Both the position numbers and the translations under genes were made by a program. Source: Monosiga brevicollis MX1 (lineage: Eukaryota > Opisthokonta > Choanoflagellata > Craspedida > Salpingoecidae). Taken from it: DNA of 37,011 nucleotides. Location of the stretch: the NCBI RefSeq assembly GCF_000002865.3, contig NW_001865059.1, positions 603,656-640,666 of the forward strand. Reading direction: 5' to 3'. Of the stretch, positions 1 to 10,775 are shown piece after piece. The notes beneath the pieces are model-generated. The model did not search any database and was not told where the DNA came from. It saw nothing but the letters and a program-made list of their open reading frames with translations. How positions within the stretch are numbered: position 1 is the first letter of the stretch; every line of letters begins with the position of its first letter.

Positions 1-3000
1 GTTCCCTCGACTTCTAGCAGTACCTCCAGTACCTCCAGTACCTCCAGTACCTCCAGTACCTCCAGTACCTCCAGTACCTCCAGTACCTCCAGTACCTCCA
101 GTACCTCCAGTACCTCCAGTACCTCCAGTACCTCCAGTACCTCCAGTACCTCCAGTACCTCCAGTACCTCCAGTACCTCCAGTACCTCCAGTACCTCCAG
201 TACCTCCAGTACCTCCAGTACCTCCAGTACCTCCAGTACCTCCAGTACCTCCAGTACAACAACAACTGCTGATGATGGATCTGGCATTTCCACCACTGTC
301 GTGCCTGTCACGACATCCGATGATGGCTCTGGGGCGACAACCACGGTGATAACGACTACGGGAACCCCAACCACCCCTATATCTCCAGTGAGTACGATGA
401 GCACCAGTACAACCACAGATGAAGGATCGGGCATCTCAACTACCATGACACCGTCAACGACTGACGATGGATCTGGTTTGACGACAACTATTTCAGCGAC
501 CTTAACGAGCTCCACCAGCTCCACCAGCTCCACCAGCTCTACCAGCTCCACCAGCTCTACCTCCTTTGCTAGCTCTACCAGCTCTACCAGCTCTACCAGC
601 TCTACCAGCTCTACCAGCTCCACCAGCTCCACCAGCTCTACCAGCTCCACCAGCTCCACCAGCTCTACCAGCTCCACCAGCTCTACCACCTTTGCTAGCT
701 CTACCAGCTCTACCAGCTCTACTAGCCTGACTAGCTCTGGATCGACTGCTCTGCCAGTGTCGACCACGACGGACGATGGCTCGGGTATGACAACAACGAC
801 TGTGCCACCATCAACAACAACCACGATGCCAACAACAACTACGATGCCAATGACGACCACGACGGACGATGGGTCGGGCATGACAACAACGACTGTGCCA
901 CCATCAACAACAACCACTATGCCAATGACCACCACGACGGACGATGGGTCTGAAACGACATCAGGGCCCTTCACTTCAACATCTATCACAACTACAACTG
1001 ATGAAGGCTCTGGTCTAACAACTACACCAACCGTATCCACTGCGTTGCCCACGTCTTCAATGTCTTCCACCTCTTCCACCTCTTCCACTTCCTCCACGTC
1101 CTCCACGTCTTTCACCTCCTCCACTTCGCTTGGGTCGACCCCACCCTCGACAACCTCGGTATTCTCATCGACCTCGTCAACCTTCTCAGTCTCTTCCACG
1201 TCTTCCACGTCTTCCACGTCCTCCACATCCTCAACGTCTTCAACCTCCCCAACTTCCTCAACGTCTTCCACGTCTTCCACGTCTTCCACGTCTTCCACGT
1301 CCTCCACGTCTTCCACATCTTCCACGTCTTCCACGTCTTCCACGTCCTCTACGTCTTCCACATCTTCCACGTCCTCCACGTCCTCCACGTCCTCCACATC
1401 TTCCACGTCTTCCACATCCTCCACGTCCTCCACATCTTCCACATCTTCCACGTCCTCCACATCCTCAACTTCCTCAACTTCCTCAACTTCCTCAACGTCT
1501 TCCACGTCTTCAACGTCTTCAACGTCTTCCACGTCTTCCACGTCTTCCACGTCTTCCACGTCTTCCACGTCTTCCACGTCTTCCACGTCTTCCACGTCTT
1601 CCACGTCTTCCACGTCTTCCACGTCTTCCACGTCTTCCACGTCTTCCACGTCTTCCACGTCTTTAACTTCCTCAACGTCTTCAACCTCTTCCACGTCTTC
1701 AACCTCTTCAACGGCTTCGACGTCTTCCATGTCTTCCACGTCTTCAACCTCTTCCACGTCTTCAACCTCTTCAACGTCTTCAACGTCTTCAACGCCCTCA
1801 ACTTCCTCAACCTCCTCGATCTCCACGACCTCTCCAACCTCTTCAACCTCTTCAACCTCTTCAGTCTCTTCGACCCCCTTAAGCTCCACAATATCAAGTA
1901 CAGCCTGCTTCAATTGCACAACTTCTACAAGCTCAACCATAACTACACCAGCAACCACGCTCACAACGACTTCGACAACGGTCGTGACGACCACAAGTCA
2001 GGCATCACCGACGTCGAGTACCACTTTGTTTGCCGAACCTACTAGTTCGATCTTTTCCACTACCACAACTTCAGAAACTATTTCAACGACGCGGGACACG
2101 ACGACTCGACCAATAACGACAAAGCAGGATAGGATAACGACGACTCGACAAGCAGACACTACAGTCCCACCCACAACCCGACGTGTAGACACTACAGTCC
2201 CACCCACAACCCGACGTGTAGACACTACGGCCCCACCCACAACCCGACGCGTAGACACTACGGCCCCACCCACAACCCGACGTGTAGACACTACGGCCCC
2301 ACCCACGACTCGACGTGTAGACACTACGGCCCCACCCACGACCCGACGTGTAGATACAACAACGCGGCGCACTGACACGACCACCGTGCGTGCCACTACA
2401 CGTGAGGATCGAAGAACAACTTTGCGACCCATTCCAACTACCACAATCGCGACTACGGTCGGCATCAATGTGACAACCGGGGGTGCCGAGGCTGTGGTGG
2501 GAGGAGGTGCTGGTGGTGGAGGCGACCTTTTGCCTTGGTTTTGTAAGTTTGCCGAGCTTGCAAATTAGACTTTGCGTTGAGCATTCTCATCCAACCGCTG
2601 TGCATGTTCCATCTATAGTGGTGCTCTTGGCGCTCTTTCTTCTTTCCCTCATGCTTCTTTGCTGCATCCAAGCAATGGCCTTCATGGGCAGTGCTGTGGG
2701 CGCTGGTGCTGTTGCTGGTTTGTATTGCGTTTTCTGTTGCCTTGATATGTTGGTCTGGCTCTAGATACTGCTTCCCTCCGCTTGATCGCACTCATATTGA
2801 CGTATTGGCCTTGATGGAAAGCGCAGATGAGAGTTCGATCGGCAGCAGTGAGAGCTCATACAGCATTAACCTCTATTCTGAGATCGGTAAGTGGTTGCCG
2901 TTTGTTGGTGCCGAGCCGCAGATCGTCATCCCAACGACTTGTGTCTCAACGAATGCTGACATGCTCTGTCATACGTACGCTATATTCTTAGGAGACGGGG

Positions 3001-3156
3001 TCATGGCGAATAACGGACTTTACGGAGCTGTGCCAGCTGGCCGACCACCTTTGCCATCACTACCGACAACGGCACGCCCACCTGTGGCCCCTCCGGTGTG
3101 TCGGCTGCCAATTGTTTTGCCGAGTAGCTACGCACATGGTATACCCACACACACAC

Positions 3157-3203
<47 letters not shown>

Positions 3204-3915
3204 CGCGTGTTTTGTCTGAATATTCACCTCGGCGAATCTTTGCTCCTAGATGTTGATGAGGGTCAACCCAACCTATGGCATACATCGGGCGCGATCGTCA
3301 GTGGCCATGCAAGGGCCACCACTACAGAGCCGCATGGACATGCGCTCGGGCAGCTTGCACATGGCAGCTTCCAGGGGCTCGGGACTGTCCAGCGGCCCCT
3401 CGTTGGTTGCTGCAGGCCCGCCCTTAATGTCGGCCGGACCACCGCTTTTGTCCGATCATAGTCAGTCTTGGCAGCAGGGGACGGTGCTGCGTCGCGATGG
3501 ACGGGTTTCACTACATCCCTTCAGTGGCCCGATGGCAAGCGCGCAGGGCTGGGGCCCTTCCATCGTGAGCGGCGGACCTATGGTTCCGGGGCCTCGACAC
3601 AGTGTGCATGGTGCGCACAGCAGCCGGTTGCTGCAAACCAACCTTTCTCAAACCAGTCACGCGGCTCGCACAAGCCCTCGGCAGAATGTGCCGGTAATAC
3701 TGTCTTCGGATAGTGACAGCGTGGCAGGCGGCTCTGTGCACTCGGCAGGCTTTATTCGCACCCCCTACGAGTCCATTGCATCCTTGCATTCGGCCATCCC
3801 ACCGTCGCAAGGCACGGGCCCATCTCCAACGCCCAACACGGTCTTACATCGTGTCCAGCAGGGCGTAGACGAGCCCGACATGATGGGCAGTTCCTCGAGC
3901 GGTTCTGAGCTATGA
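1..3915 (+). CDS. Mucin/proteoglycan-like single-pass membrane protein, 5' end outside window
   Basis: The frame is open from base 1, so the N-terminus lies left of the window. Proposed exons are 1-2542, 2692-2886, 2992-3095 and 3250-3915, all phase-consistent, giving about 1168 visible residues. The ectodomain is almost pure Ser/Thr: three long (SST)n arrays, Thr-rich linkers carrying seven intact D(D/E)GSG motifs, then an 11-residue repeat of the type VDTTAPPTTRR. A Gly-rich linker leads to one hydrophobic segment (about residues 848-870, L/V/A/I-rich, from 2692) followed by a roughly 300-residue Ser/Gly/Pro-rich tail. Dense Ser/Thr implies O-glycosylation, and acidic-Gly-Ser-Gly resembles glycosaminoglycan attachment sites; both are inferences. 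The acceptor at 2691 and donor at 3095 are my choices. Acceptor 2618 gives another hydrophobic frame that stops at 2764; donor 3138 gives a shorter tail ending at 3461. No enzyme domain seen. A surface coat or adhesion role is plausible but unproven. Confidence 0.75.
19..252 (+). repeat. Perfect 9-bp tandem array coding Ser-Thr-Ser
   Basis: 26 perfect copies of AGTACCTCC lie in the mucin reading frame and code Ser-Thr-Ser. The perfect identity between copies points to recent expansion. Confidence 0.95.
508..726 (+). repeat. Second (SST) array, AGC-TCY-ACC codons
   Basis: Imperfect 9-bp repeats AGC TCC/TCT ACC code Ser-Ser-Thr, interrupted twice by a TTTGCT (Phe-Ala) insertion that itself is duplicated. 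The codon set differs from the array at 19-252. Confidence 0.9.
1054..1880 (+). repeat. Third and longest (SST) array, TCT-TCC-ACG codons
   Basis: About 90 imperfect 9-bp units dominated by TCT TCC ACG code Ser-Ser-Thr, with scattered Pro, Leu, Met, Val and Phe variants. The core around 1515-1660 is nearly perfect. Antisense and +1 frames are open only because of the repeat. Confidence 0.9.
2150..2358 (+). repeat. 33-bp tandem repeat (VDTTxPPTTRR)
   Basis: About six tandem copies of a 33-bp unit encode an 11-residue Thr/Pro/Arg repeat. Two copies read VPP and four read APP. It sits between the SST arrays and the membrane segment and would form a basic stalk. Confidence 0.9.
3157..3199 (+). 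repeat. Intronic GT microsatellite
   Basis: An uninterrupted GT tract lies within the last intron of the mucin-like gene, preceded by a short CA tract. It makes no protein sense in any frame. Confidence 0.85.
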
Positions 3916-4687
3916 TCTCCCGCTTTTTAGATGCAAGGCAAAGGCTACATAATATGCTACCAGCTCTTGAGTGTCAAAAGTGTGCTCGTATGAGACAATG
4001 CTTGAGCCGTCAGGCAGCTGTATTTTTAATGTCTCGTGCAGCCACCGGGTCTGTTCTTGCGACCACTTTCTGATGTTGATCTACATGAACTTGTGCTTGT
4101 TCTTTTTTTTATTTTCCCATCTGTCCGAGGACTGAAGATGTTCCCATCTGTCCGAGGACTGAAGATGTATAATATTGCTGTTCTGATGTTTTTCTGCGAG
4201 GAGATGATGTAGAGTGCACCGGAGGCCGAGTCGTGGTGCATTTGTTGTGTAGCGCTCGCTTGTATTTTTCTTGCCAATCTGTAATTTGTATCTGGGTGTT
4301 CTTGTCTTGTCCGATCAATAACAGGGCGCTGCAATGTGTTTGATGATTTGTTGAAGACTCGTGCATGCCAGAGGACACTGTGGTGCTCAAGTGATCCATT
4401 GAAGTGCAGAATTGAGCAAACAAATCTCACACAGGAATTCGGCAAACCAGGCACGGGTTCTTCAAGGCATCGAGGTGAAAAAAAGAAAAAGAAAAGAGAA
4501 CAGGGACCTGGTTGAAAATGTCGAGCAAAACAACGAGAGTTGACGGGGCGAAGGAAAACAGATGAATCGACACAACACCAAGCTTTGCGGTCTACTCTGA
4601 GCGTGCATAGCTGCAAGCCTAAAGAATGAGATTGACGCATCGCACCATCATGGTCAGTCGGCAGCAATGTCATCAGTGAGGCAGTGC
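3916..4687. other. Convergent intergenic region with a 27-bp direct duplication
   Basis: This lies between the 3' ends of the mucin-like gene and the copper chaperone. The only structure I see is an exact 27-bp tandem duplication at 4114-4140 and 4141-4167. The ORFs crossing it have no recognisable domain. Confidence 0.6.
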
Positions 4688-5174
4688 TCAGGGCTCTCGG
4701 GTATAATAAAAGCTGTCCCTCAGCCGACGGGGCAGCTGGCGGCTCACCTTGCCCGTCTTTTGGATGGTGGCCAGGATGGTATCCTTGTCGAGGGGGGTCT
4801 TGACGGCTACGGTCTGAGCCTCCATGTCAATGCTGATATCCTCCACTTCTGCATGCACACGAGTCCAAGCGTAAGACGAGCATGAGTTACTGATTGCCGA
4901 CTTCAGGATGTCATGACGAAAGCAAGCAAGCTGCAAGCACAACCGCACCGGGGACTTTCTTGAGCACGCGCTCAACGGCACCGGAGCATCCGCCACAGCT
5001 CATGGCCACGTTGTAAATGTGGGTCTACCCGAGCGAATGGGCACATGTTCAAGGGGTGAGGGATCAAACACACGCACCCAGCCGAATGAAGAAACAGCGG
5101 AACAAGAGGGAGGTGTGTGCCACAAACGCGGCGAGCCAGCCAGCAGGACTATGCCTCTCGACACGTACGGGCAT
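4688..5174 (-). CDS. ATX1: Atx1/ATOX1-type copper chaperone
   Basis: Metallochaperones of this family carry Cu(I) in the cytosol to P-type ATPases of the secretory pathway. Exons run 5174-5169 (only Met-Pro), 5024-4949 and 4848-4688, giving 80 residues, close to the usual 68-73. The second exon holds the metal site MSCGGCSGAVERVLKK, an exact match to the MxCxxC heavy-metal-associated motif with both cysteines present. The third exon gives the second half of the ferredoxin-like fold, including VEDISIDMEAQTVAVKTPL and the end motif IQKTGK. The start is the ATG followed after six bases by a GTACGT donor. After TGK the reading frame can run on to the stop at 4688, or a GTGAGC donor there could splice to a different short tail, so the last 20 residues are uncertain. 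Confidence 0.92.
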
Positions 5175-5720
5175 AATGATGCTTAATCGTTAATGCATTC
5201 ACTTTCACTTCAAAGCCCGAAGAGACGGTATTGCATTTGTCGCTGCCGTCGTCCGTCCGTCGTCGATGGCGCGTCGCCGACGGACACTTCACTGTCTGAG
5301 AAAAAAAAAAAAAAAATGCGCTCCAAGCACCTGAAACAGCCGAAGACGTACTTGAAGAAGACATACGCACAGAAGATGAAGAATTCATAATGCATCAAGC
5401 TTGAGAAAATGCAGAATAATGTACAGTTATCGTAGCCAAACACGCAGACCAAAATGTCAGAAAAACAAAAGTATTGATTTGTCAGATAAAGTAAAAGTGT
5501 GATGAATAGTACACTGTCGCAGCACGGGACGTAGCAACGCTTTTTTTCTCTTTTTTTTTTTTTTTTAGGGCACTGCGCGCTGGTATCGGAGAATCAGCTC
5601 GATCACCGCTTGGGTTCGGAGCGGGCGGGTGAAGCATTGGTGGCAAACGGCAAAGAGAACGGACACTATATTGGAGGACTGGTCTGCCAGCGCGGGCAAT
5701 ACGAGGTGTAGGTTTGTGCC
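5175..5720. other. Divergent promoter region with homopolymers
   Basis: This 546-bp spacer separates the divergently transcribed copper chaperone and TPR-like genes, so both promoters must lie here. An A tract at about 5301-5315 and a T tract at about 5549-5566 are the only obvious features. No gene is seen. Confidence 0.5.
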
Positions 5721-6614
5721 ATGGATATTCAGGATGATGTGTCTGAAATCGACGTGCGCGAGGAGCTAGAAGACGAGGAGGGTGAGGAGGAGGAAGAAGA
5801 GGAGGAAGAAGAGGAGGTGGACAATGGCATGCTTGGAGCGGAGGGGGACGCGGATGACGCCGATTCGACAGGGGACGACAACGGTTCCAAAGCAACCAAA
5901 TCCGCTGGCTCTAGTAGTTCGACTAAGGCCAAAGGCAAGGCCAAGGCGAAGAGTGGCAGCACCACTTTGCCTGCGTTGGTGCCAAGCACGCGCGTGCGTG
6001 GCCCCGTGGAAACCTTGATTGAGCTCGGCAATCGACAGATTGCGCTGCGGGCCTATGAAGAGGCCTTGAGCTTTTATTGCCGCGCCTTGCAGCGTTTGCC
6101 CGAGAGCCCGCTCGAAGCCACCCTGCGCCTGGCCTTGCTGCTCAATTTGGGTGAAGCCTCCCTTTTGCAAGCTCACGAGCAAGCTGAGGCGCGACAGCAA
6201 CAGCAGCTTTTACAACAACAACAACTTCAGCAGCAGCAGATGAACGGGACTGGGCGTGGCTTGTTTCCACCGATCGCGGGCGCCACTCGCCCTGCGACGC
6301 GGGCAACCCGACCGACCACCAAGGCTGGTGGACGGCCACCCACGCGGAAAAATCTCCCTCCGCCACCCAAGCCAACTGACTGGCTTGAACAAGTGGATCA
6401 AAGCACTTTGAGCAACGCCTACATTGAGGAAGCCCTCGCTCTGATCGACCGCAACCCCTCTGTTGATGTCACGCAGGCCTGTAAAAACTTGTGCTTTCCC
6501 TCTGCTTGCCTTTGGTGGCCGCAAGAGCTTGTGCCGCCCCCAGATCCTGCGGCAGCGAAAACCAAAGGCAAGAAGAAAAAAGGCAAGAAGAAGGGCAAGA
6601 AAAAACGCAAATAG
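5721..6614 (+). CDS. Intronless TPR-like protein, acidic N-terminus, Lys-rich C-terminus
   Basis: One uninterrupted 297-residue frame, unusual among such intron-rich neighbours. Residues 1-50 are acidic with an almost unbroken Glu run (about 15-38). A linker rich in Ser, Lys and Ala follows. Residues about 93-135 fit a tetratricopeptide helix pair (ELGNRQIALRAYEEALSFY, then a Leu/Ala-rich helix). Next come poly-Gln stretches (about 155-173), a basic Arg/Thr/Pro linker, a short helical segment (YIEEALALIDRNP) and a terminal Lys/Gly tail resembling a nuclear or nucleolar localisation signal. The opposed acidic and basic ends suggest binding to basic proteins or nucleic acid, but this is inference. 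I do not recognise an orthologue. Confidence 0.8.
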   Translation: MDIQDDVSEIDVREELEDEEGEEEEEEEEEEEVDNGMLGAEGDADDADSTGDDNGSKATKSAGSSSSTKAKGKAKAKSGSTTLPALVPSTRVRGPVETLIELGNRQIALRAYEEALSFYCRALQRLPESPLEATLRLALLLNLGEASLLQAHEQAEARQQQQLLQQQQLQQQQMNGTGRGLFPPIAGATRPATRATRPTTKAGGRPPTRKNLPPPPKPTDWLEQVDQSTLSNAYIEEALALIDRNPSVDVTQACKNLCFPSACLWWPQELVPPPDPAAAKTKGKKKKGKKKGKKKRK

Positions 6615-7072
6615 AGCCAATTGGCTACCTTCCCTCGGCTTGGATTGGATCCTGCTCGCGCTGCGCGCGACCCCATGCACAAATTGATGTGTGAAATGAT
6701 ACGTAAAGGCTTTGCCTATCTCTCAGTGCTTGCCGCCGGTTTGGCGCCTTTGCTTCTCGCACCTCCCGCTTCCTTTGCTTGATGTAAGGCGGCTAGAATT
6801 CCAGACCCTTCATTGATCAACACACATCAAACGATATGCCCAATGGATGAGGTCAATTACAGTGACTAACATGAGTGAAAAATAAGTAGCACAAGCCAGG
6901 CGCCAAGGAAACGTCCCAAACAATAGCCGAACTATCGACAAGATTTCATGAAGACGACCCAGGGGTGGGTGGGAGCGCAGGCAGTATAGGCATCAAACTA
7001 AAATGAAAAGATGAGATATCCTGAATAATCATCACATCAAGCCGAGACGGCAAGATGGAGCCTGATGGCGTC
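6615..7072. other. Convergent intergenic spacer
   Basis: 458 bp lie between the TPR-like gene and the coiled-coil gene, whose 3' ends face each other. I see no gene, RNA or repeat here. Confidence 0.5.
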
Positions 7073-10000
7073 TCAGTCCACCTCTTGGTGGGACTCATTG
7101 TGCTTCACATCATTCCGTGCTCTGCCATCGTCATTGTTGAGTTCTTCGCGCTCCCCATCACTGTCAGGCAGCTCATCACTGCCGTCCTTTGGTGTCTCGT
7201 CTCCCTCTGCATCCGGTGATTCGTCTCCAGCATCACTGGCCCTTGCTTCAGGTTCGTCGAAAGCTTCGATTCGGCGGTCGCTTGCCTCCTTTCCCTCATC
7301 ATCAGGGGTCTCGGTTGTGGTTTGATCCAGCTCGGCTTCATCGTCTTCAGGCTCCTCGTCTTCCTCAAGCACGACGCTAAGCCCAGATTGAGAGTCCTCG
7401 GCCAACTCTTCTTTACGATGCGCTGCCGTCAAAGGCTGAATGACGGGATCCAGAGGCATGTCCTTGGACATGTCTTCCATCTCATCTTGGCCGTCAGCGT
7501 CTTCCACGAGCACGGTCGGAGTGATGGCATCAGAAGTTGGTTGTGAGGCAGCCAATGGTGGGCTCACAGATCTCGAGCGAATGCCTCCACTACTACCACG
7601 GCTTGCCAGATGGCCACGCGAAGACCGACGCGGGGCACCTGGCGGTGGTGTGGCGGGGGCAACGGGCGTCAGAACCTGCAGTGCAGCCGAATGATGGGGT
7701 TCCGGTTCCAGTGGCGTAGGCGAATCACTCGTCGTCGCCAGCCCAAGTCGCTGTGCATCCTGCGCCAAGGCTACGGCTTGGGTGCGAACTTGCAGCTGTG
7801 CCATAACGTCCTTGACGTATGTCATCTCATCCTTGAGCCCCAGCATGGCATGTTGGAGGTGCACGTCCTGCTGACGGGATAGCTGCTCAATGCGCTGCGC
7901 CAGCGACTGGCCATCTTGATTGTGCTGCTCTGTCCATGCCTGCATTTCAGCCCGCAACGCAGTGCTCTTCGCATCAAAGGCTGTTTGGTCGACTTTGGCA
8001 CCCAGAGAGCGTCGGATGAGTTCAAGATGCCGCTCCAAGGTCTGGCGCCCCTGGGCCGCATCTTCCTGATGACGCGTGACCGTTCGAGCCAGAAGCTCAA
8101 CTACGCCAGCAAAGCCATGGCAATCGGATGAGCGCAGAAAGAGAGCAGTCATGTGGCTGGCAAAAGATCAAAGACAGGCATGCTGCAATGTGCACACGAC
8201 TGCCCACCTTTAGCGCCCTGGGCTCGCTCCAGAATCTTGGCATTAGCCTGAAGAGCTTGGATTTGGGCTGCCAAGTCCTGGGAGGCCCTATAGACACGGT
8301 GACGGCATGCATTGTTCGTGAGGGCTCCAACGGGCTTGGCAAGCTCGAGAAAAAGGCAAGTGATCCAGACCGTACCGCTGAGCCTGATCGATTGCAACGC
8401 GCAGGTCTTGTGAACGCCGCTCAACGTAGTCGCGCGACTTCACAGCTTGCGCTTGCAGGCGCTCATCCCATTCAGCACGTAACGCATCAGCGGCTTGACG
8501 CAAATCATCGTGGCCAGTACGGCGTTGGCTCTCCACCGCGCCTTGCAAGCGTTGTCGACTTAGGATCTCCGCCTGCAGCACCGCCTCGGTCTGATGTAAT
8601 CGTTGACCCGTGGTGTCTGCGACGGCGGTGATGTTGCGATTTAGCTTTTGCAGCTCGCCCGCAGCACTAGAGGTGGCGCGGCTGAGCGCATCATCAACTC
8701 GCTTCAGCTCGCTTGCAAGCGTTTTCTAGAGCAGACGCTGGTGTAAGGCACCGGCAACGGTAAGTCAGGAGTATGCACGGGGCAAGTGGAGTCCCAACCT
8801 GATGGGCGGTCAGTTGGGCGGCCACGAGGGCTTGTACGTCGCCTTGCGCAGCTTGCAGCTGTTGGCGCTGAGCATCACGCTGGGTGGCCAGAGCGCCCCG
8901 AACGTCATCGATTTCAGTTTGCAGGGCCTGTCGAACCTCATCAATTGCAGCCTGCTGGTGCCCCTGCATGTGCTGCAAACTATATTGAGTGACGGGACAG
9001 GTGAGCGTGAGGTGCCGCTTCAACGATACAAACGCGAGAGGGAAGAACACTGTGGCTCTACATACTCATTCATGACGGTTTGGAGGTCACCCGACTGCAG
9101 GGCCGTCATGTGCCGCAGTTGCTCGCTGACGGCATCAAGCTGACGTCGCGTATCTGTCAGCCCCTCTTGGACATGCTCACGCTGGATTTGAAGAACAGGC
9201 AGGAGAAACACAGCACAATCGGAAAAAACAAAAACAAAAACGAAAGCACAATGCATGGCAATGGCAGATGAGCGCTACGCAGTCTGCAATCAAGCGCATG
9301 GTTTGGCAGCACCTGTCGCACCAAGTTGTCGTGGGCGTCCTGGAAGCCAGTTTCAAGCTGCGCACAGCGCGCATCCAGTGCATTTGTCCTGTTGCGGTGT
9401 GGGAACGCAAGGTGAGCCTGTATACAGTGGGACGTCCACTTTAGCACCCTCTGGTGACGCACCGTGTGTGTGTGTGAGCCTGGTTTTCTTGCAATAAGTG
9501 CGTGCCTGCGGTGAGGCTTTCAATGTGCTTGTTAAGTGTATCTTGGCGCTGGTCCGCGCGCTGCTGCTGTTCAACCATCGTCTAGTTTGGTGGCGATCAA
9601 AACTCAAGTGTAAGGACGGATGACGATGGAACCATGTGGGCACGCGTCTTGCGTCCGATGGGCCTGGCTACCTCATGGAGCTGAAGCACATTGGCCTGGA
9701 GCTGCTCCTGAATTACGGCTTGTCGATCTGTGGCACAACAAGCAATGGAGTGTGGGATGGATCAGTGCTGGCCGCGTCCTCGGAGAAATTTATTGAACGA
9801 GTACAGAGAGACGAAGTAGCGCACCAATTTTATCGTGCATCACGGTCAAAGCCTGACGAATTTGAGTGGCTACCGATGCGGCCGTGGTGTTGCTTTGCAG
9901 CTGGAGCTGCGTCAGGCTTTCATCGTGACGGCGCCAGGCAGATCTGAGATCAGTTTGCGTGCTGCCGACTTGATCAAGTCTACGCTGCTGTTCGTTGTGA

Positions 10001-10775
10001 CGCATCATGTTCTCCGACTCTGCGGTCGTCAAGCGTCGCTCGACAGCTTGAAGCCGACTGGCCAATTCTGCCGTCAGCGCACCAGAGGAGGCTGCTGCAG
10101 CCGTGGGCTGAGTCTGGTTGAGCTGCGTTTGGCGGATGTGCGCTTGCAGCTGCGCGATGGTCTCCATCATCTACATCATCGGTATCCAGGCCGCATGGGT
10201 TTGGGCGTCGGGGGAACGGGCGGTGGGTGTTGGGACGCATGGGGAAGTCGGACAGGCCGACCGAATGGCAAGAAAGAAAGAAACAACGACGACGACGACA
10301 ACAACAACAACAACAACAACAACAAAAGGTCAAAGGATCGAACCGCATGTTGGTACTGCGCATGAGCACGGGCATCTTCCTCGCGTTGGTGCTGCACAGT
10401 CCGGACTTCACCTACAAGTGCGGCACATTAGAGGTTGGACAGGGGAGACAACATAAATATCGTGAGTGCAAGCAGGATAATGCTCGCTACGTGGAAGGCT
10501 GTTCGAAACCAAGCTGTGGGTTCTGACGTTGAAGGCGGCTGGTTTCTTCGAGAAGTGCCTGATATGCGCGTTCACTCTGAAGAAGGCGATCCTCCTAAAG
10601 ACACGGCATGAATCACATCTTGAGATGAGCCAAGAGCAAGAGTGGGAATTGGGCGGGCCACAGCACAGCAGAGTCATGGCAAGACTTGAGAGTGCACAGC
10701 ACAGCGCACCATTGGTCTGGCTTGGCGCCCGTTCCAGCTGCCCCGAGGGCTGCCAGCAGACCCGTCATCATCCAT
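7073..10775 (-). CDS. Long coiled-coil protein with acidic C-terminal tail
   Basis: I assembled twelve exons with consistent phases: 10775-10710, 10594-10510, 10411-10344, 10170-9825, 9727-9672, 9581-9463, 9388-9313, 9181-9066, 8979-8799, 8725-8376, 8287-8208 and 8100-7073, giving about 856 residues. The first exon starts at an ATG giving MDDDGSAGSPRGSWNGRQAR. From exon 2 to the first part of exon 12 the protein is Gln/Glu/Arg/Leu/Ala-rich heptad sequence, for example LLEETSRLQRQ, ERRLTTAESE and LRAEWDERLQAQA, consistent with a long coiled-coil rod. The last 230 residues are low complexity: Pro/Ser/Arg-rich, then strongly acidic. No motor, membrane or catalytic domain is visible, so a scaffold, tether or cytoskeletal role is only a guess. 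Exon 1 and the CA-rich end of exon 6 are the weakest parts. Confidence 0.8.

Noticed and set aside
14-265. Minus-strand ORF of Trp-Arg-Tyr repeats
   Set aside because: Pure antisense of the AGTACCTCC array; any repeat of a length divisible by three without stops is open on both strands.
1112-1897. Long antisense and +1 ORFs over the SST array
   Set aside because: Low-complexity mirrors of the mucin repeat with no independent content.
1998-2468. Minus-strand Arg/Val repeat ORF
   Set aside because: Antisense of the 33-bp Thr/Pro/Arg repeat.
4026-4673. 215-residue minus-strand ORF
   Set aside because: No domain, odd composition, crosses a tandem duplication and lies in a convergent 3' gap.
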